NCBI GenBank assembly: GCA_943737045.1
Contig: CALSFV010000021.1
Span: 1,116,001-1,180,000, forward strand
DNA length: 64,000 nucleotides
From: Parapristionchus giblindavisi
Lineage: Eukaryota; Nematoda; Chromadorea; Rhabditida; Diplogasteridae
Direction: 5' to 3'
The notes beneath the pieces were generated by a model. The model was given only the letters and a program-made list of their open reading frames with translations, made no database searches and had not been told where the DNA came from. Numbering within the stretch: position 1 is the first letter of the stretch; every line of letters begins with the position of its first letter. Shown here in pieces: positions 1 through 11,590 of this stretch. Made by a program: the position numbers and the translations under genes.

Positions 1-418
1 AAAGATCAAAGGTCAAAGATCAAATACACATTTATTCTGCATCGTTTTCTGAGAATGCCAAAGGTCTAAACGACAAAGAATCACTGCTTCTCAATGTTAG
101 ATAACGGTGTCTGATAAGAATAATTAGTGATTAGCACGCATTCAGTAATCACGGTCAAACTATGAAAACATTTTCAAACAATAGCTAAACAATTATAATT
201 CGCTATCTCACTTTCAATGACTGAGAAGTTTTCTCTTTCTCACCTCTGTGACGAAATGATTACTTATTGGAACAATTACAATCATATAGCATCAACTAAT
301 GGCAATGGCCTATTCTTGTTAGTTGGCAATAGTATTCAGTATTATTATATTATCATAGTAGAAGTTTCAACGAGTCACACCCACATAATATTTTTGTTGT
401 ATATCAATCCATCCATAC
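1..418. other. Left edge, no gene resolved
   Basis: The first 30 bases are a GATCAAA-type heptamer repeat that recurs throughout the window (for example near 12890, 27130, 31955, 37770 and 42045). The remainder is AT-rich. It should hold the intron and any later exons of the minus-strand secreted gene at 419-1001, but I could not identify a third exon with confidence. The 86-codon open frame at 217-477 on the plus strand overlaps the other-strand exon and has no supporting motif. Confidence 0.4.
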
Positions 419-1001
419 CTCAGCAAATTGTGATTGATCATTGCTCAATTCTCCCTCCAACTCATGAAGACTCGTAATGTTACTGCTCAAATTGTCGATC
501 TCTGATTGCAAACCGTCGACGTCTACGAACTCTACATATACCTGAACATTTAATTATTTATTTATTTACCCATCAGTTAAAACATGAATAATGAGAAAAA
601 GCAACAATAAGGGAGTGATGGAGTTCCGTCGCTCAACATCATACAAATTGTTTTAAATACGTACTTATTTTCATAAAAATGGATAATACTTAAATTGTAT
701 CATGTATACATATTTTTACTTCTAACATGCTAGGAAATTTTCAGTTCAGTTCAGTTGGAGTTCACTTTCGTCATAGATACAGTTTGCATGTTTGCTCACT
801 CAGGAGAAACGAATTTTATATAAAATTTTAAATACCTTTCCGGCAATAACGTAATTTTATTCATTATGATTAACTAACCTTGGGAACTTTCAACTGGAAG
901 GTGCACTTCTTGTCATCACAATCGTACGACAACACACCGGAATCATCCGTGACCGTAACCGCAGGGAATACGAGTATCACGGCCAGCAAGTACAAATTCA
1001 T
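419..1001 (-). CDS. Small secreted protein gene, first two coding exons (partial)
   Basis: Two exons are supported. Exon 1 (1001-879) starts with ATG and encodes a hydrophobic signal peptide beginning MNLYLLAVILVF, then an acidic stretch with two cysteines (YDCDDKKC), and ends at an AAG|GTTAGT donor. Exon 2 (541-419) follows a TGTTCAG acceptor, is 41 codons and in phase 0, and encodes an acidic, possibly coiled-coil stretch (DGLQSEIDNLSSNITSL) ending at GAG|GTATGG. Both exons are 123 nt. A TTTTTCCAG acceptor lies about 18 nt upstream of the ATG, so the 5' UTR may be trans-spliced or contain an intron. No family was recognised. The gene continues toward or beyond the left window edge. The signal peptide is seen in sequence; secretion is inferred. 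Confidence 0.6.
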
Positions 1002-1109
1002 CTTCGGTAACTGCCCTGGAAAAATCCAGAAGAAACGTGAAAAATGGATCAACCACGTCCATGATAATGCAGTACTGTTACTGCTGGAATTACTAACAAT
1101 GACACAATG

Positions 1110-1865
1110 AAAAATCAGAATTCTGAGGCCGAATCCATAAACGTGTTTGCCATTTTTACGAGAAAGAGTATGCGGAAGCCAACAGCAAGCCCTAGCATCT
1201 TTAGAGAGCGCACATATTAATTACGAGAGAAGCATGATATGAATTGATGAGCACACAGGCAAATTTTCATTTGACCCCTAATAATAGATAAGAAATTAGG
1301 GTGTGGTATGCGCAATATAGCAATGAGCTTGTAGTGATAATGAGAGGGGTTAACCAAAGAGCACAATTCATGTCGTCATTTCAAACATTTTTTGTGTCTG
1401 CTAACCATTTGAATGTTGAATCCATTAGAAGCCAAAGAAAATCACCAAAATTTTAATAATTTATCTACGCCTAACAGTTGATATTATAATATTTGTGATT
1501 TGACAGCGATATGCATGATTCTCCAGGGATTATGGTTGAAATTGTTGAGATAGGCCAAACATAAGAAGGTTATTTTTAAATATTAGTGCGGCATCGAAAA
1601 AAAGTCAGTGCAATTTGGAAATGAAGCATTTGGATGTACTTCAAGCGAAGGCCTTGGGACAAGGCCAGCTCATTGTCAGATGTTTTCAGAAAATCTATCT
1701 ATTTTAGTACCATCATTTTCTAGTGAGATTAGATCACTGTGAATCGCTAATATTGTTGTTTATATTTCTAGAATATTTTCGGTCAGCCGATTTAGCACGG
1801 GTCTCCTGTAAAAACGTAGGAAAATGAGGCCTTTTCCCGACAGTTTTTAAATTTTTCTCACCGAT
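1110..1865. other. AT-rich intergenic region
   Basis: I see no convincing exon, RNA gene or repeat between the secreted-protein gene and the fold-back starting near 1868. This stretch should contain the upstream region of the secreted-protein gene. Confidence 0.4.
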
Positions 1866-1997
1866 TTGGATGAGATTTATATGATTGACCATAGTGAGGT
1901 AAAGGAGAAGCCTAGGCACTTGATTTCGCCAAATTTGCATTTTCATCGATTTTTTTATCTTCCACTTCCGGCAGCAATATCTCACTCAATTTTTGAC

Positions 1998-2573
1998 CTG
2001 GGGCGGTATTCTTTCGTCAATTTCGGCACATGCCGAAATAATTTTCGGCATTCCGAAATAAATTTCGCGCACACGTTGAGAGATAGAGCGGTCTGCCGAA
2101 AATGAGAGAGGCCTTCCGAATGCCGAAATATTCGGCAAAATGATTTAGACATCGTAAGAGAAAAATTCGGCACACTTTTTCGAAAGCCTAAATATTTGAG
2201 AGAAGAACAAAGGGATTTCGGCATGACATCGTTTTCATTTTTGCTATTTGTCCTTTTCTTGAGCGGCGTCTCAGCAGCACGACCAACCGACCTCGAAGAG
2301 AAGAACCGGTGAAATGATGAATTAGAGACAATATTCCTAGGTACTAGGAAGAGAAACGATAGAGAATGAAATGAAGCAACATAGTCTATTGGTTGATTAA
2401 TAATTTGTCATGCGAATGATCGGTGGTACATTCTTCTCTCAAACATGGGTCTTTTGCGAGATTCGGTTCATAATTTTCGGCTATAGCAGTGAAATATTTC
2501 GGCAAGCCGCGAAATATTTCGGCACGCCGAAAATTTCGGCATTGACGAAATTGACGAAAGAATACCACCCCTG
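1998..2573. mobile_element. Nested 576-bp TIR element, hAT-like ends
   Basis: Termini are CTGGGGCGGTATTCTTTCG and the complement of CAGGGGTGGTATTCTTTCG, giving a TIR of about 28 bp. The interior is filled with TTCGGCA/TGCCGAA motifs. The element interrupts the left arm of the surrounding fold-back; the intact right arm near 4040 is the uninterrupted version, which proves insertion. CAGGGG termini resemble hAT ends, but an 8-bp target duplication is not clear, so the superfamily is tentative. It encodes no transposase. Confidence 0.7.
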
Positions 2574-3189
2574 AAACAAAAAATGTTGTTTCCAATCGAT
2601 TCGAAATGAACTAATCTAGAAGATACTCAAGAAAGGATACGTGCAAAAACGCGATCTTCTACCTGTTTTCTTCAAAAAAAAAACTGATTTTTTTAGTACA
2701 AAATGCTAATTTTCTCAAAACTTTTCCACAAAGGATACGATTTTTATTCGCGATTCTGACTCCCCATCCTCGAATTGAGGTACGTACATGTATTTCATCA
2801 CTCATAACTCACGACAAGCCATATCGATCCTCAGAGAGAGCCGGACTTTTTTTATACATTTCTTATCTCCCCTCTCCTCATTTTCATGCTAATTCTCATG
2901 CATAGTATACCAATCGAAAGCTCTCGACGAGCTCTACAAAAATGACTTATTAGTACAAGTCATGAAATTTGACCGTATTAAAGATATTCTAGAAAATCCG
3001 TTTTTTTTCACTGGCAATTGTTGTGCAATGTAATCGATTCACAACGAAACATTGCTCTTTGCTTTCTCCAATGTGTGTTTTTTTAAAATTATTTGTTAAT
3101 GATGTCAAAGGAAGGAACAATAAATAAAATTGCAAAAAGGTTTATCTGAGATATTCATCATTGAAAAATAAACTTTCTGAAATACGAAA

Positions 3190-3559
3190 CTATTCATCGA
3201 TATTTCCGATATCGGAATCGGAATGATCGAAAAAACTATCCGGTTCATTGAAATACTCCTTGAGATCGGGGTGAACGAAATCATAGATAGACTCAGCAGT
3301 GATCTCTCTATCATCCTCTTCCACATCGACCTCCTCCTCGATCTGAATCTCTTCGTCGACCAAATCCATGAGTATATCATCCAGAAGTGCTCTTCTGCTT
3401 CTGCTCCTCACTCCCTCTCAAGTTGTTTCTTCTTCGCTGCGACGAGAGTTCTGATGAGGTTCTTGATTTGTTCGTGAATTCGTTGAACTCGAAATGTCCG
3501 AGCTTCGAGATGCCCTTGATCGTCGACTTCGGTAGTTCCTCGTACTTCACAGTTCCCAT
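3190..3559 (-). pseudogene. Decayed acidic ORF in fold-back loop
   Basis: An ATG at 3559 opens a frame starting MGTVKYEELPKSTIKGISKL. Coding-like sequence then appears to move between frames. A basic helical stretch (HEQIKNLIRTLVAAKKK) is in a second frame, and a strongly acidic tail (EEEVDVEEDD, ending DSDIGNIDE with a stop at 3190) is in a third. The simplest reading is one protein of roughly 120 residues broken by two small indels. I do not recognise the family. Its position between palindrome arms suggests cargo of the element. Confidence 0.4.
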
Positions 3560-4155
3560 TGCACAACAATTGCCAGTGAAAAAAACGGATTTTCTAGAAT
3601 ATCTTTAATACGGTCAAATTTCATGACTTGTACTAATAAGTCATTTTTGTAGAGCTCGTCAAGAGCTTTCGATTGGTATACTATGCTTGAGAATTTGCAT
3701 GAAAATGAGGAGAGGTGAAATAAGATATGTATAGCATTATTTTTGAATGAAAATAACGCTAATTGTAAGTCCGGCTCTCTCTGAGGATCGATATGGCTTG
3801 TCGTGAGTTATGAGTGATGAAATACGTACGTACCTCAATTCCAGGATGGGGAATCAGAATCGCGAATAAAAATCGTATCCTTTGTGGAAAAGTTTTGAGA
3901 AAATTAGCATGTTGTACTCAAAAAATCAGTTTTTTGAAGAAAACAGGTAGAAGATCGCGTTTTTGCACTTATCCTTTCTTGAGTATCTTCTAAATAGATT
4001 AGTTCATTTCGAATCGATTGGAAAAAACATTTTTTGTTGTAGGTCAAAAATTGAGTGAGATATGGGTGCCAGAAGTGGAAGATCAAAAAAACGATAAAAT
4101 GCAAATTTGGCGAAATCAAGTACCTAGGCCTCAGTATGGTCAGTCATATAAATCT

Positions 4156-4196
4156 GAGAAATACGATTAGAAACAATGTTTCTAATCGTATTTCTC
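4156..4196. repeat. Short perfect hairpin
   Basis: Nineteen-base arms beginning GAGAAATACGATTAG are separated by three bases. It lies directly outside the right end of the 1868-4158 fold-back and could be a miniature palindrome or insertion scar. Confidence 0.7.
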
Positions 4197-4199
4197 TTT

Positions 4200-5240
4200 G
4201 GTGGCAGTAGAAATGAATGAACTTTGTTCTACTGAAAGACTATTTGTCTTGGCCTGCCCTACTTTACGGGTCCCATGAATTGGGAACAATTTATGCTGAT
4301 CTATTATACCTGGCGAGGAACTCGAGTCCTTTGATTGGATTTTTGAATGTGTGATCGTGTCGGAATCCGATGTATGTTGCCAAGTTTTACTTGGTTATTT
4401 CCTCCAAATTCTTCACATATGTTCTGCAATAGTGCCTCGTTGTTTTATGTCATTAATGCAAAAAAACGTCGAATGTGGCAGGTATACACATGTACCGTTG
4501 AAACTGAAAAGATTGAATTTTTGATTTAAAAAAAACAGTAAAGAAAGAAGTGGGAAGAAACGGGTGGTTCAGGAAGTGTTTCTATCCTCACTCTTTCTTT
4601 AGAATACAATGTGGTGTCTCTTACGACACTATTCGATGCTACTTTCTCGGTATAACTTTATCAGCAGAAAGCCAATCAACAAGTGAAGGAGACGGAGGAA
4701 AGTGAAGAGATCTTGTAGCCTCTGTCGTTCTTAGTTTGTGAGCGTGGTTTTCTGCCCCTCTGTGTCTGCCATCCCTCTGCTCCCCCTCTCTGCCTCCCCC
4801 CGCGCCGTCTGGTAGCATGGCACAGCATGCAGAACTTAAGACGGCACGAGGAGAGAGAGAAAAGTAGCGCGGATGGCCAGCCACAGAGAGACAGAAGAAC
4901 GAATACCCACAAGTGTCTTTGAGAATTTGTTGAATTCTCGACACTCCCCGGAAACGGATCAAGGCTGCGAATCTCATAACAACAATGTGAGTAATAATGA
5001 ACGATGATAACAATGAAAGATTGATATACGGTACAAGTGAAATTCACCTACAATCGACAATCAATAATGAAATATCAATAATGGAATCGGGATAGACAAT
5101 AATCTAGTCAACAGTGGAAGGACACTTCAATACGTGAGCCAATTGAATCAAGAGTGTATGGTATCACTGGGGCATTTGTATTTAGCGATATCGAATCATT
5201 ATATCCTTGGAATTTTCTAAAACTTTAAATCAATAAAAAA
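4200..5240. other. Intergenic, GC-richer patch at 4740-4880
   Basis: There is no convincing gene. A pyrimidine-rich, GC-rich patch (4740-4880) produces two overlapping minus-strand open frames of about 124 codons that look like composition artefacts: no domain, and low-complexity Arg/Gly. Confidence 0.35.
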
Positions 5241-5249
5241 GAAGTGTGA

Positions 5250-5620
5250 GAGATAGTATTCATCGAAACAAAACTTGCCTTACATCTTATTTTCTTCATT
5301 TTTCCTTGACTTAGAACTTGTGAAATCATAGTTCTAGGCTATGTTTTGAAGGGCGATATAGGCGCCTGAAAATATCTCATACAAAATGTTTAAAAAGTGG
5401 AATAGATCATGATAAAATGAGTCACGAATGAACAAGAAATAGTACAAAAGTATCAAAGCGAGATGGTTTGCGCGGGAGAACAGATATGAAGCGAAGCACG
5501 TCTGTTCCCTGCTCTTGTCTGGTGTCATTGCCAGCACACCGTGTCAGTTATTCCTTCTCTGACCCCGCCTCTCTTTAACCTAGTCTCAATATATTCCTAT
5601 CTTATCTTATCTTAATATAT
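5250..5620 (-). repeat. GGCGCC-core dispersed repeat, copy 1
   Basis: Core GGCGCCTATATCGCC at 5352-5366 (minus strand), directly after ATATTTTCAG. Upstream on the minus strand are the family landmarks CTGTTCTCCCGCGCAAA (near 5470) and AGAGAGGCGGGGTCAGAG (near 5560). Downstream are TAGCCTAGAACTA and a donor-like GATGTAAGG. The open frame reading into the core ends within about 11 codons. Confidence 0.75.
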
Positions 5621-5774
5621 TGTTTCAATATGCTACTGATTGGTGCTTGTCAATGTCGTCATAAAAATACTGTCGTTGTGAGTTCAGTATCTAATCATAT
5701 TAATATTGATTATCTTGTCAATTATACTCCCCTTTCACATGTCGAAGAATTACCGATGGTCAGGCAGTTATGGA

Positions 5775-6060
5775 TGACATTGGAAAAGCAAATCTACTAT
5801 TGAGCGTATAAAAATCACTTGTATTATTTGTAGAAGAGACTATTTCTTGTTTTGCATGGCCAGAAACTATGCCGATCTCTTTCATATATCATATAGCGCG
5901 CGGCGAAGGTCAGCCGGGTTAAAGAGAGGCAGCGGAGGGACAATCGAGAGGCGGGGCGAGATGTAGAAGGCTACATCTCGCCCTCCTCTCGATTGTGACT
6001 TCCGTTCGTTAGCACCGTTTGTCATTTTCTTATGCAAGTACATTTTATACGCACAATAGC
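5775..6060. repeat. Dispersed repeat with long hairpin, copy 1
   Basis: It contains a hairpin whose arms start ACAATCGAGAGGCG (5939-6000), flanked by conserved sequence including GCGCGCGGCGAAGG and AACTATGCCGATCTCTTT. An inverted copy lies at about 49615-49875 with the same hairpin and flanks. Loop changes with retained pairing are compatible with a structured RNA or a MITE. No TIR was defined. Confidence 0.65.
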
Positions 6061-6355
6061 TTCTACATTTATGAGCGTCTTTACCATTGATAATGGAACC
6101 CTCCCTACCCCACCACACTACCCTGATTTAGGAAACTTTCAAGAGCTTCAATTCTACCGTCACGAGATTTGTGCACTAATTGAGAAATGGAAACGCTCCT
6201 CTTGCAGAACGCCTGAAAATATATGTAGATTGAATATGCTTTAAGGAGAATTTCAGGGTTATAAGTTCGAAGGGCTCGCATAGTTATATGACAAGTAAAT
6301 TTTTACGGAAATATTCAACTTTCCGATCTTTCGAATTATCCCGGTGAAACCAAGA

Positions 6356-6418
6356 TACCTTCGTTGCATTCGGTAGAGAGAGGAATCCCTCTCTCTCTAC
6401 CGAATGCAACGAAGGTCC
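6356..6418. repeat. Near-perfect 27-bp hairpin
   Basis: The arm ACCTTCGTTGCATTCGGTAG plus GAGAGAGG is followed by a four-base loop and its reverse complement. It is unrelated in sequence to the hairpin at 5939-6000 and has no visible target duplication. It is either a miniature palindrome or a small hairpin RNA source. Confidence 0.7.
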
Positions 6419-6419
6419 T

Positions 6420-7430
6420 TCTCCTTCGCTTTGTTGCTCCCAGCAAAAGGGAGCGATACAGTGAGGCCATTTTCAAAATCGCATAATGAGAAGTAGAAAT
6501 TGGAGAATAATGATTTCAAATTTTGGATAATCTAAGGATAACTTTGTATTAACTATGACACAATTTTCACTTGGAACTTTATATGTTCCATGCATGAATA
6601 AATACTAAAATAAACCTGTTGGTTAGCTGCGCTCTGTTGTATATTTATACGTATGGAAATGACATTGAGCACAAACACCATGTGTGTGTGATTACCATGA
6701 CTAAAAATATGAATGAATGGCATTTATGTATGCATTTAGTACAACAAGATAATTACAGAGGACGGGAGCGTAGAATAATGCTAATTACGATCGAATTTTT
6801 TTTATATATTGAGAAGAAAGGTATATACATAAAAAATATTGTTATTTATATAATATATAGGGTTTATACAGTAGAAGTAGAAGTGGTTGGTTGGTCATTT
6901 TAACCAATTGCCCTATTAGGGAATTGAGGAAAGGTCATACGAGTAAATAATAAGGTCGAATCTAAGGATATACTACTGCTGCTTTGCATGAAGCTAAGCA
7001 TATGATTTAGCAATACATGACCGGGTGAAGTTTGACCGAATTTAAAATTATCCGAATTATTTATGCTAAGGGTTATGAATGTCATTTCCGCATGGTCGGG
7101 TATGTGTTGGAATAACCTATGCTAATTTTATCAGCAAATTACTGATTGTTTAAATTCCTTGTTTAATTATTTTCAAATCTTCTCGAGAAATTCCTGTAAC
7201 TACCGAAGTAGTGGCTACTATAGTACGTTCGAAACTTGGAGTAGTAGTAATTACAGACTGTTGACTTGATTGTTGTCCATTTCGTATTACACTCCTGAAA
7301 ATAAATTTTGGATAAATGAACTTTAAATTTACAGTGAGACTGCAAAATGTCTTTGATTTTGAAAGACAGAGACATAGAAACAATCTCAAATAGAAAACTA
7401 CGAGAGCACACTGAAAAAGTGTACCATAGG
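6420..7430. other. Intergenic, no recognised feature
   Basis: AT-rich DNA with short open frames lacking splice context or motifs. I see no RNA gene or clear repeat. Confidence 0.35.
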
Positions 7431-7439
7431 AAGTTACTT

Positions 7440-7880
7440 TCGATGAAAGTTTGCTTTGTTAAATAATGAATGAGTTGTTAAATAATGGGGAAATACGTTG
7501 AGATATAGTATTATGGAAGTAGAAATTAACTTACATCATATTTTCCTCATTTTACTTGGTTTACATTTTGCTACATCACAGTTGTAGGCTATGTATCATT
7601 ATGAAGGCGATATAGGCGCCTGTAAATATTTTTAATTTAAATAGAGTGAATATATAGTATAAAACTTTGAAAATTGAAATAAATCTCGACAAAAAAAAGG
7701 ACATGACTGAACAAAAGGTAGCACGATAGTAATATTCTGAACGATAGATTGATTTGCGCGGGAGAACAGAGAGGAAACGAAGCGACTACAGTGTAATGGT
7801 CCCTGCACTCCAAGGTGTGTCATTTATTCTTTCTTTGACCCCGCCTCTTCAACTATTCTCTGTATATTCTTATCTTATCT
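7440..7880 (-). repeat. GGCGCC-core dispersed repeat, copy 2
   Basis: Core at 7606-7620 (minus strand) after ATTTACAG, a changed base that still keeps an AG acceptor. TAGCCTACAACT follows at 7583-7595, and GATGTAAGTT, a near-ideal splice donor, at about 7530-7540. Upstream landmarks are CTGTTCTCCCGCGCAAATC (about 7750) and a GGGGTCAAAGA block (about 7838). The far end reads AAAGTTTGCTTTG in plus orientation near 7440. Confidence 0.75.
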
Positions 7881-8019
7881 AAATAATAATAATAATATTC
7901 TTTATGTGATATCAGAAGAGAACTAATGGCAATGTTCTTATCTCTATACGTTCTTATGTTACCCTTTGCCCCTCATAATATTATAACTCAATCTTGTATT
8001 CGTCCTTAATATCATTATT

Positions 8020-8150
8020 CAGCTAAAGCTGCCACTCCAAAACCGAAATCGCTTAAGCGACGGAACTCCATCACTCCCTTATTGCTTCATTCATTGATTA
8101 TTCTTGATTTTAACTGATGGATAAAGAAATAAATAAATAAAATAAAATGT
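8020..8150 (+). repeat. Retrotransposon-like 3' tail fragment
   Basis: Contains GCGACGGAACTCCATCACTC followed by an A-rich (AAATA)n tail. Related fragments are at about 545-640 (reverse), 11030-11130 (plus) and 18060-18290 (reverse). A shared body with a variable microsatellite tail is typical of non-LTR or SINE 3' ends; the family assignment is inference. Confidence 0.45.
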
Positions 8151-9230
8151 TTAAACTTTCAACTAAGTGGGGATTGACATTCATACAATATAAAACTGTC
8201 GTTATGAGTATTGGCCCTAATCATCCTAACATTGATTTTCTTATCAATCTAGGAACTACATATACAACATACTATCGTCCAATAATAATTTGGATCTAAA
8301 GCAAACAGCTCATGCTTGCATTTACCGTATTTTCGATATCCATTTACCTAAAATAGATACTCTCGTAGAAACAATAGCCAACTTGCCAAACCTAAATCCA
8401 AACTTTTTTTGTACTGAAAAGCTTACCACAGAGGAAATTCAAAATTCCTGTAGAATTTGAAGTCTGAACATCATAGATCAAAGACCAACTGTTTTAAGAA
8501 AAACAAGCTGTTCTAATAGCGGATGGCAATTAAATTATGACATAACTATTGTAGGAAATATGAGAAAGACTACATTTACGAAAAATGTTGATATTCGGAC
8601 ACATTTTAGTTAAATTAGGCAAAGAATTTCAAGAATAAACTACTTTATTCGAAATAAAGACAATGGGTAATATGGAAGTTGTGGGGGAACAGTAGAAATT
8701 GGGGTAGGACTGAAGGTTATGTTTATTTATTTATTTATTTGAATGATTGATTTTTTTTGTTAATAATACTCAATTTGTTCCTCGATAGACCTTCAGCGTG
8801 GAACCCTTTTAAAAATGAGTAGATGGTTTGGAATCGAATTTTAGTTTGAAAAAAAAGACGAGAAGTGGTTCAACTATATTATCCAAAGTGTGAATAATAC
8901 TAAAAATTGAGGAAAGCATGAAATGATTAATAGCGCTTAAATAAGAAAATGAATATATAATGTCGCTAGGTAAAATGAAGAAAAAATACGTAATATTCTA
9001 CGACTCCCACTCATTGCTATAATGAGCCTCTGAACCCAGAGTCGCAGTTACTAAATCCCTGGTCGTGTAAACCATGTACAAGGTGGGGATAATGATATTA
9101 TTTATCTACAGTTACAGTAAAACATGCGTGAAACTCCTCCTAACCTTCGATAACTGAGATGGGGATGAGTGGTTGAGAAGTTAAAATATAATAAATATAT
9201 GATTATTAATGTCAATAATACTCAGTTTGT
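8150..9230. other. Intergenic with a partial duplicate of a 3' exon end
   Basis: Sequence at about 8760-8830 duplicates the segment at 9205-9265 (shared GACCTTCAGCGTGGAACCC), which is the 3' end of the exon candidate at 9231-9412. Nothing else here is recognisable. Confidence 0.4.
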
Positions 9231-9412
9231 TCATCGATAGACCTTCAGCGTGGAACCCATTTGAAAAAGAGATAGGGGGGTTAAAGCGACCTCTCTCATC
9301 ACTTCCAGTCTAAACGAGGGTTGACGTGATGGTTGACGTGACGATGAATGTGACGATGGCCGTCGGGATGGTGGAGTTGATCGAGGGGGGCCACGAGGTT
9401 GATGAGGGCTTC
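9231..9412 (-). CDS. Candidate terminal exon, Ser/Pro/Arg-rich
   Basis: The AATTCAG acceptor at 9413-9419 opens a phase-1 exon rich in Ser, Pro and Arg (PPRSTPPSRRPSSHSSS) ending KVYR and a stop at 9231. It looks like a disordered C-terminus. No upstream exon was identified. Low-complexity composition means it could be non-coding. Duplication of its 3' end at 8760-8830 shows the segment has been copied. Confidence 0.3.
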
Positions 9413-9714
9413 CTGAATTGAGAGGCAATTTTTACTTGTAGTTTACTTTTACTTTTCCTACTTTTTTTTACTCACAAAAGGATGAGAAAAAGTAATAGTA
9501 TAAGAATTGAATTTATATAATGAATAAAATAAATATTGAGCTACGTTGGTTGGGAGAGTACAAAATGAAATGGGGAAACCTGGGATGGACCTTCTATACA
9601 AACCACAGTTCACTGATCTTCACTATTACACGCTACCGATCTATCTCATTTCCTTCGCCTAGATTTCCTAAAGCAACACTTTAAACGATTTTTTGTACAA
9701 AGTTGGCGTTTGTA

Positions 9715-10110
9715 AAAAGTTTGCTTTGCTAAATAAAAGTGTGAAGTAGCTAGAGATATAGTAGTTATGGAAAAAATACATCATTATTACATCTAATTTC
9801 CTTCATTTTTCTTTGGTTATAACTTGATACTTCTTAGTTGTAGGCATGAAGCATTATGCAAGGCGATATAGGCGCCTGAAAATATTTTACAGAAATGAAT
9901 CTATGGCACAAAACGTTTAAGAACAAATAAATCATGACAAAAAGGGAACACGAATGAGCTGAAATAAATATGAACGCAGTCTTGATTTTGGCGGGAGAAT
10001 AGATCGGAAAGAAGCGCCTACCGTACCCTCTGTTCTTTTATGCGTGCGCTGTGTCAAGATTTATTCCATCTCTGACACCACCTCTGATCAACCAACACTC
10101 AATAATAATA
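9715..10110 (-). repeat. GGCGCC-core dispersed repeat, copy 3
   Basis: Core at 9862-9876 (minus) after ATATTTTCAG. CCTACAACTAAG follows, and the distal end is AAAGTTTGCTTTGC (9716-9730 in plus sense). Upstream it keeps a diverged CTATTCTCCCGCCAAAATC landmark and AGGTGGTGTCAGAG. The donor-like site has drifted to GATGTAATAA. Confidence 0.75.
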
Positions 10111-10344
10111 ATAATGTATTTATAATTTACGGATCACAAAAGAGAAGATAAATTCATAATATGTGTACTATTTTTTTGACGCAAGTTCGAAACCAATTGC
10201 CGAATTCGTGGGACACCACCTTTAACAACATATTTCTGTCGATGGCCATCAATAACCCTACTTTCCAGTGGGTAAACGCGGCCTCCATCAATAAGGGCAC
10301 TGAAATAAATAATATCAGGGAAACCTTACTAAATGGGATCTTAC

Positions 10345-10923
10345 TTAAACTTTTCTGCATTTAAAAATATACAAAATGAATTCTTCCAAGTGGAAGAGCT
10401 CTAATTTCATCGCCTCTTCACGTATCATCTTCTCTGTTAACATTTCACAATCTTTGATCGAACCAAGTGAAAGAAGGTCTTGATTCGCGTTTCGTAAGTT
10501 TATCCTCAGACGATTCAATAAGTGATTTAGCCGGAATCTCTCATCGACAACTTTTCGTTCAACAAAAACTGAAATATTCCAATATGATCATTAATCAAAT
10601 TTTTAGACCTTTTTCACCTTTGAGTAGGGCGATTGCCTTATGATGGTGGAATAACAGTCGTGCAGGGCAGTGATTAGGATCTTCTTGTTAATATTCCGGT
10701 GATGGCCGGAATTCTTCTTCACCTCTTGTAGGGCCTTGGACAATAATACCGGTAACATCTGGACGAACATTATCCTACAAACTTTCCGAATGTCAAAAGA
10801 TTTCGTAAACGTTCCCATATTTCTTGCAAGTATAATAGTTAACAATAAGTCAACATCTAATTGACATGCGCTATTCAAATAGCTCTTTTCTATTGAAATC
10901 GCTGGTATTTGATCTTTGATCAT
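10345..10923 (-). pseudogene. Two coding-like exons of an unrecognised gene
   Basis: One frame (10923-10603) encodes an alpha-helical-looking segment (for example RKVCRIMFVQMLPVLLSKAL) with an AAG|GTGAAA donor candidate near 10613. A second exon begins after ATATTTCAG at 10568 and runs 73 codons (LNHLLNRLRINLRNANQDLL, then EKMIREEAMKLELF) to a stop at 10345. Codon composition looks coding, but the donor phase (0) does not match the phase needed by the second exon (1). An exon is therefore missing or the gene is decayed. No domain was recognised. Confidence 0.35.
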
Positions 10924-10929
10924 TTGACC

Positions 10930-11135
10930 CTTTCCGTGCAGGGCTAGTTAAGATCTCCCCAGATATAATTATACCTTCTTCTAAGATTCGCCCATAGCTC
11001 CCAAACTGCCACTGTACCCAAGAACCCTCACCGATATCGCTACATTAGCGACGGACATCCATCACTCCCTTTATGTCCTTATTTTTCTTGTTATGCATAT
11101 TATGATGGAATAAAGAATAAGATAAGATTAGACTT
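10930..11135 (+). repeat. Retrotransposon-like 3' end with TAAGA tail
   Basis: Body with CACCGATATCGCTACATTAG and GACGGACATCCATCACTCCC, ending in a GATAAGATTAGA-type tail. A reverse-oriented relative occupies 18060-18290 inside the last long intron of AP-2 copy A. Confidence 0.5.
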
Positions 11136-11590
11136 CAAATTCCACAGTTATTTTGAATTTCCTCTGTAGCATAGTGTCCCTACTTTTCGTTTCTTTTCAC
11201 AACACTCGAAGAGAGCAATACTGCCATTCCAAATCGCAAAAATCATTCCCACCTCACATTTAATCATCTCATTTCTCATTGCATTTGATAAATATTTTGT
11301 CACTTCCAAACTCTCAATCCAATTGATCAATCGTTTTCCCTTGTTCTTCGTTATATCATCCCTTCCTTGTACTGTCTCTATACAATCCCTCACTACCCTC
11401 TCGCGTCTCGCATGGTCATTATACCCTCTGGCCTATCTCGACGTTTGGCATCGCTTTCCACTATCTCCAGTCATCCAACGGACTCTCATTCACTACATCT
11501 CACTTTGTTCAAGTATTCTTGGCTCATTTTTCTTTCAACTCATCAGTTACCGCATCCTATTCATGCCACAACCCGAACATTGTTTACAGC

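Larger units (their letters stand above)
1868..4158. mobile_element. Large fold-back element with an internal decayed ORF
   Basis: The left arm (1868-3030, interrupted by a nested element at 1998-2573) is the reverse complement of the right arm (3560-4158). Matching landmarks include CTAGGCACTTGATTTCGCC near 1911 against its complement near 4110, and TTCTAGAAAATCCG near 2987 against its complement near 3590. The 530-base loop carries minus-strand coding-like sequence (3190-3559). No terminal target-site duplication was established. The arms diverge only modestly, so the palindrome is fairly young. Confidence 0.75.

Noticed and set aside
4639..5047. Two overlapping minus-strand ORFs of about 124 codons
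   Set aside because: They lie in a GC-rich pyrimidine-biased patch, lack splice or domain support, and overlap in different frames.
5334..5537. 67-codon ORF ending GAYIALQNIA as a conserved peptide
   Set aside because: The other nine copies of the core do not keep the upstream or downstream frame; nucleotide rather than protein conservation is seen.
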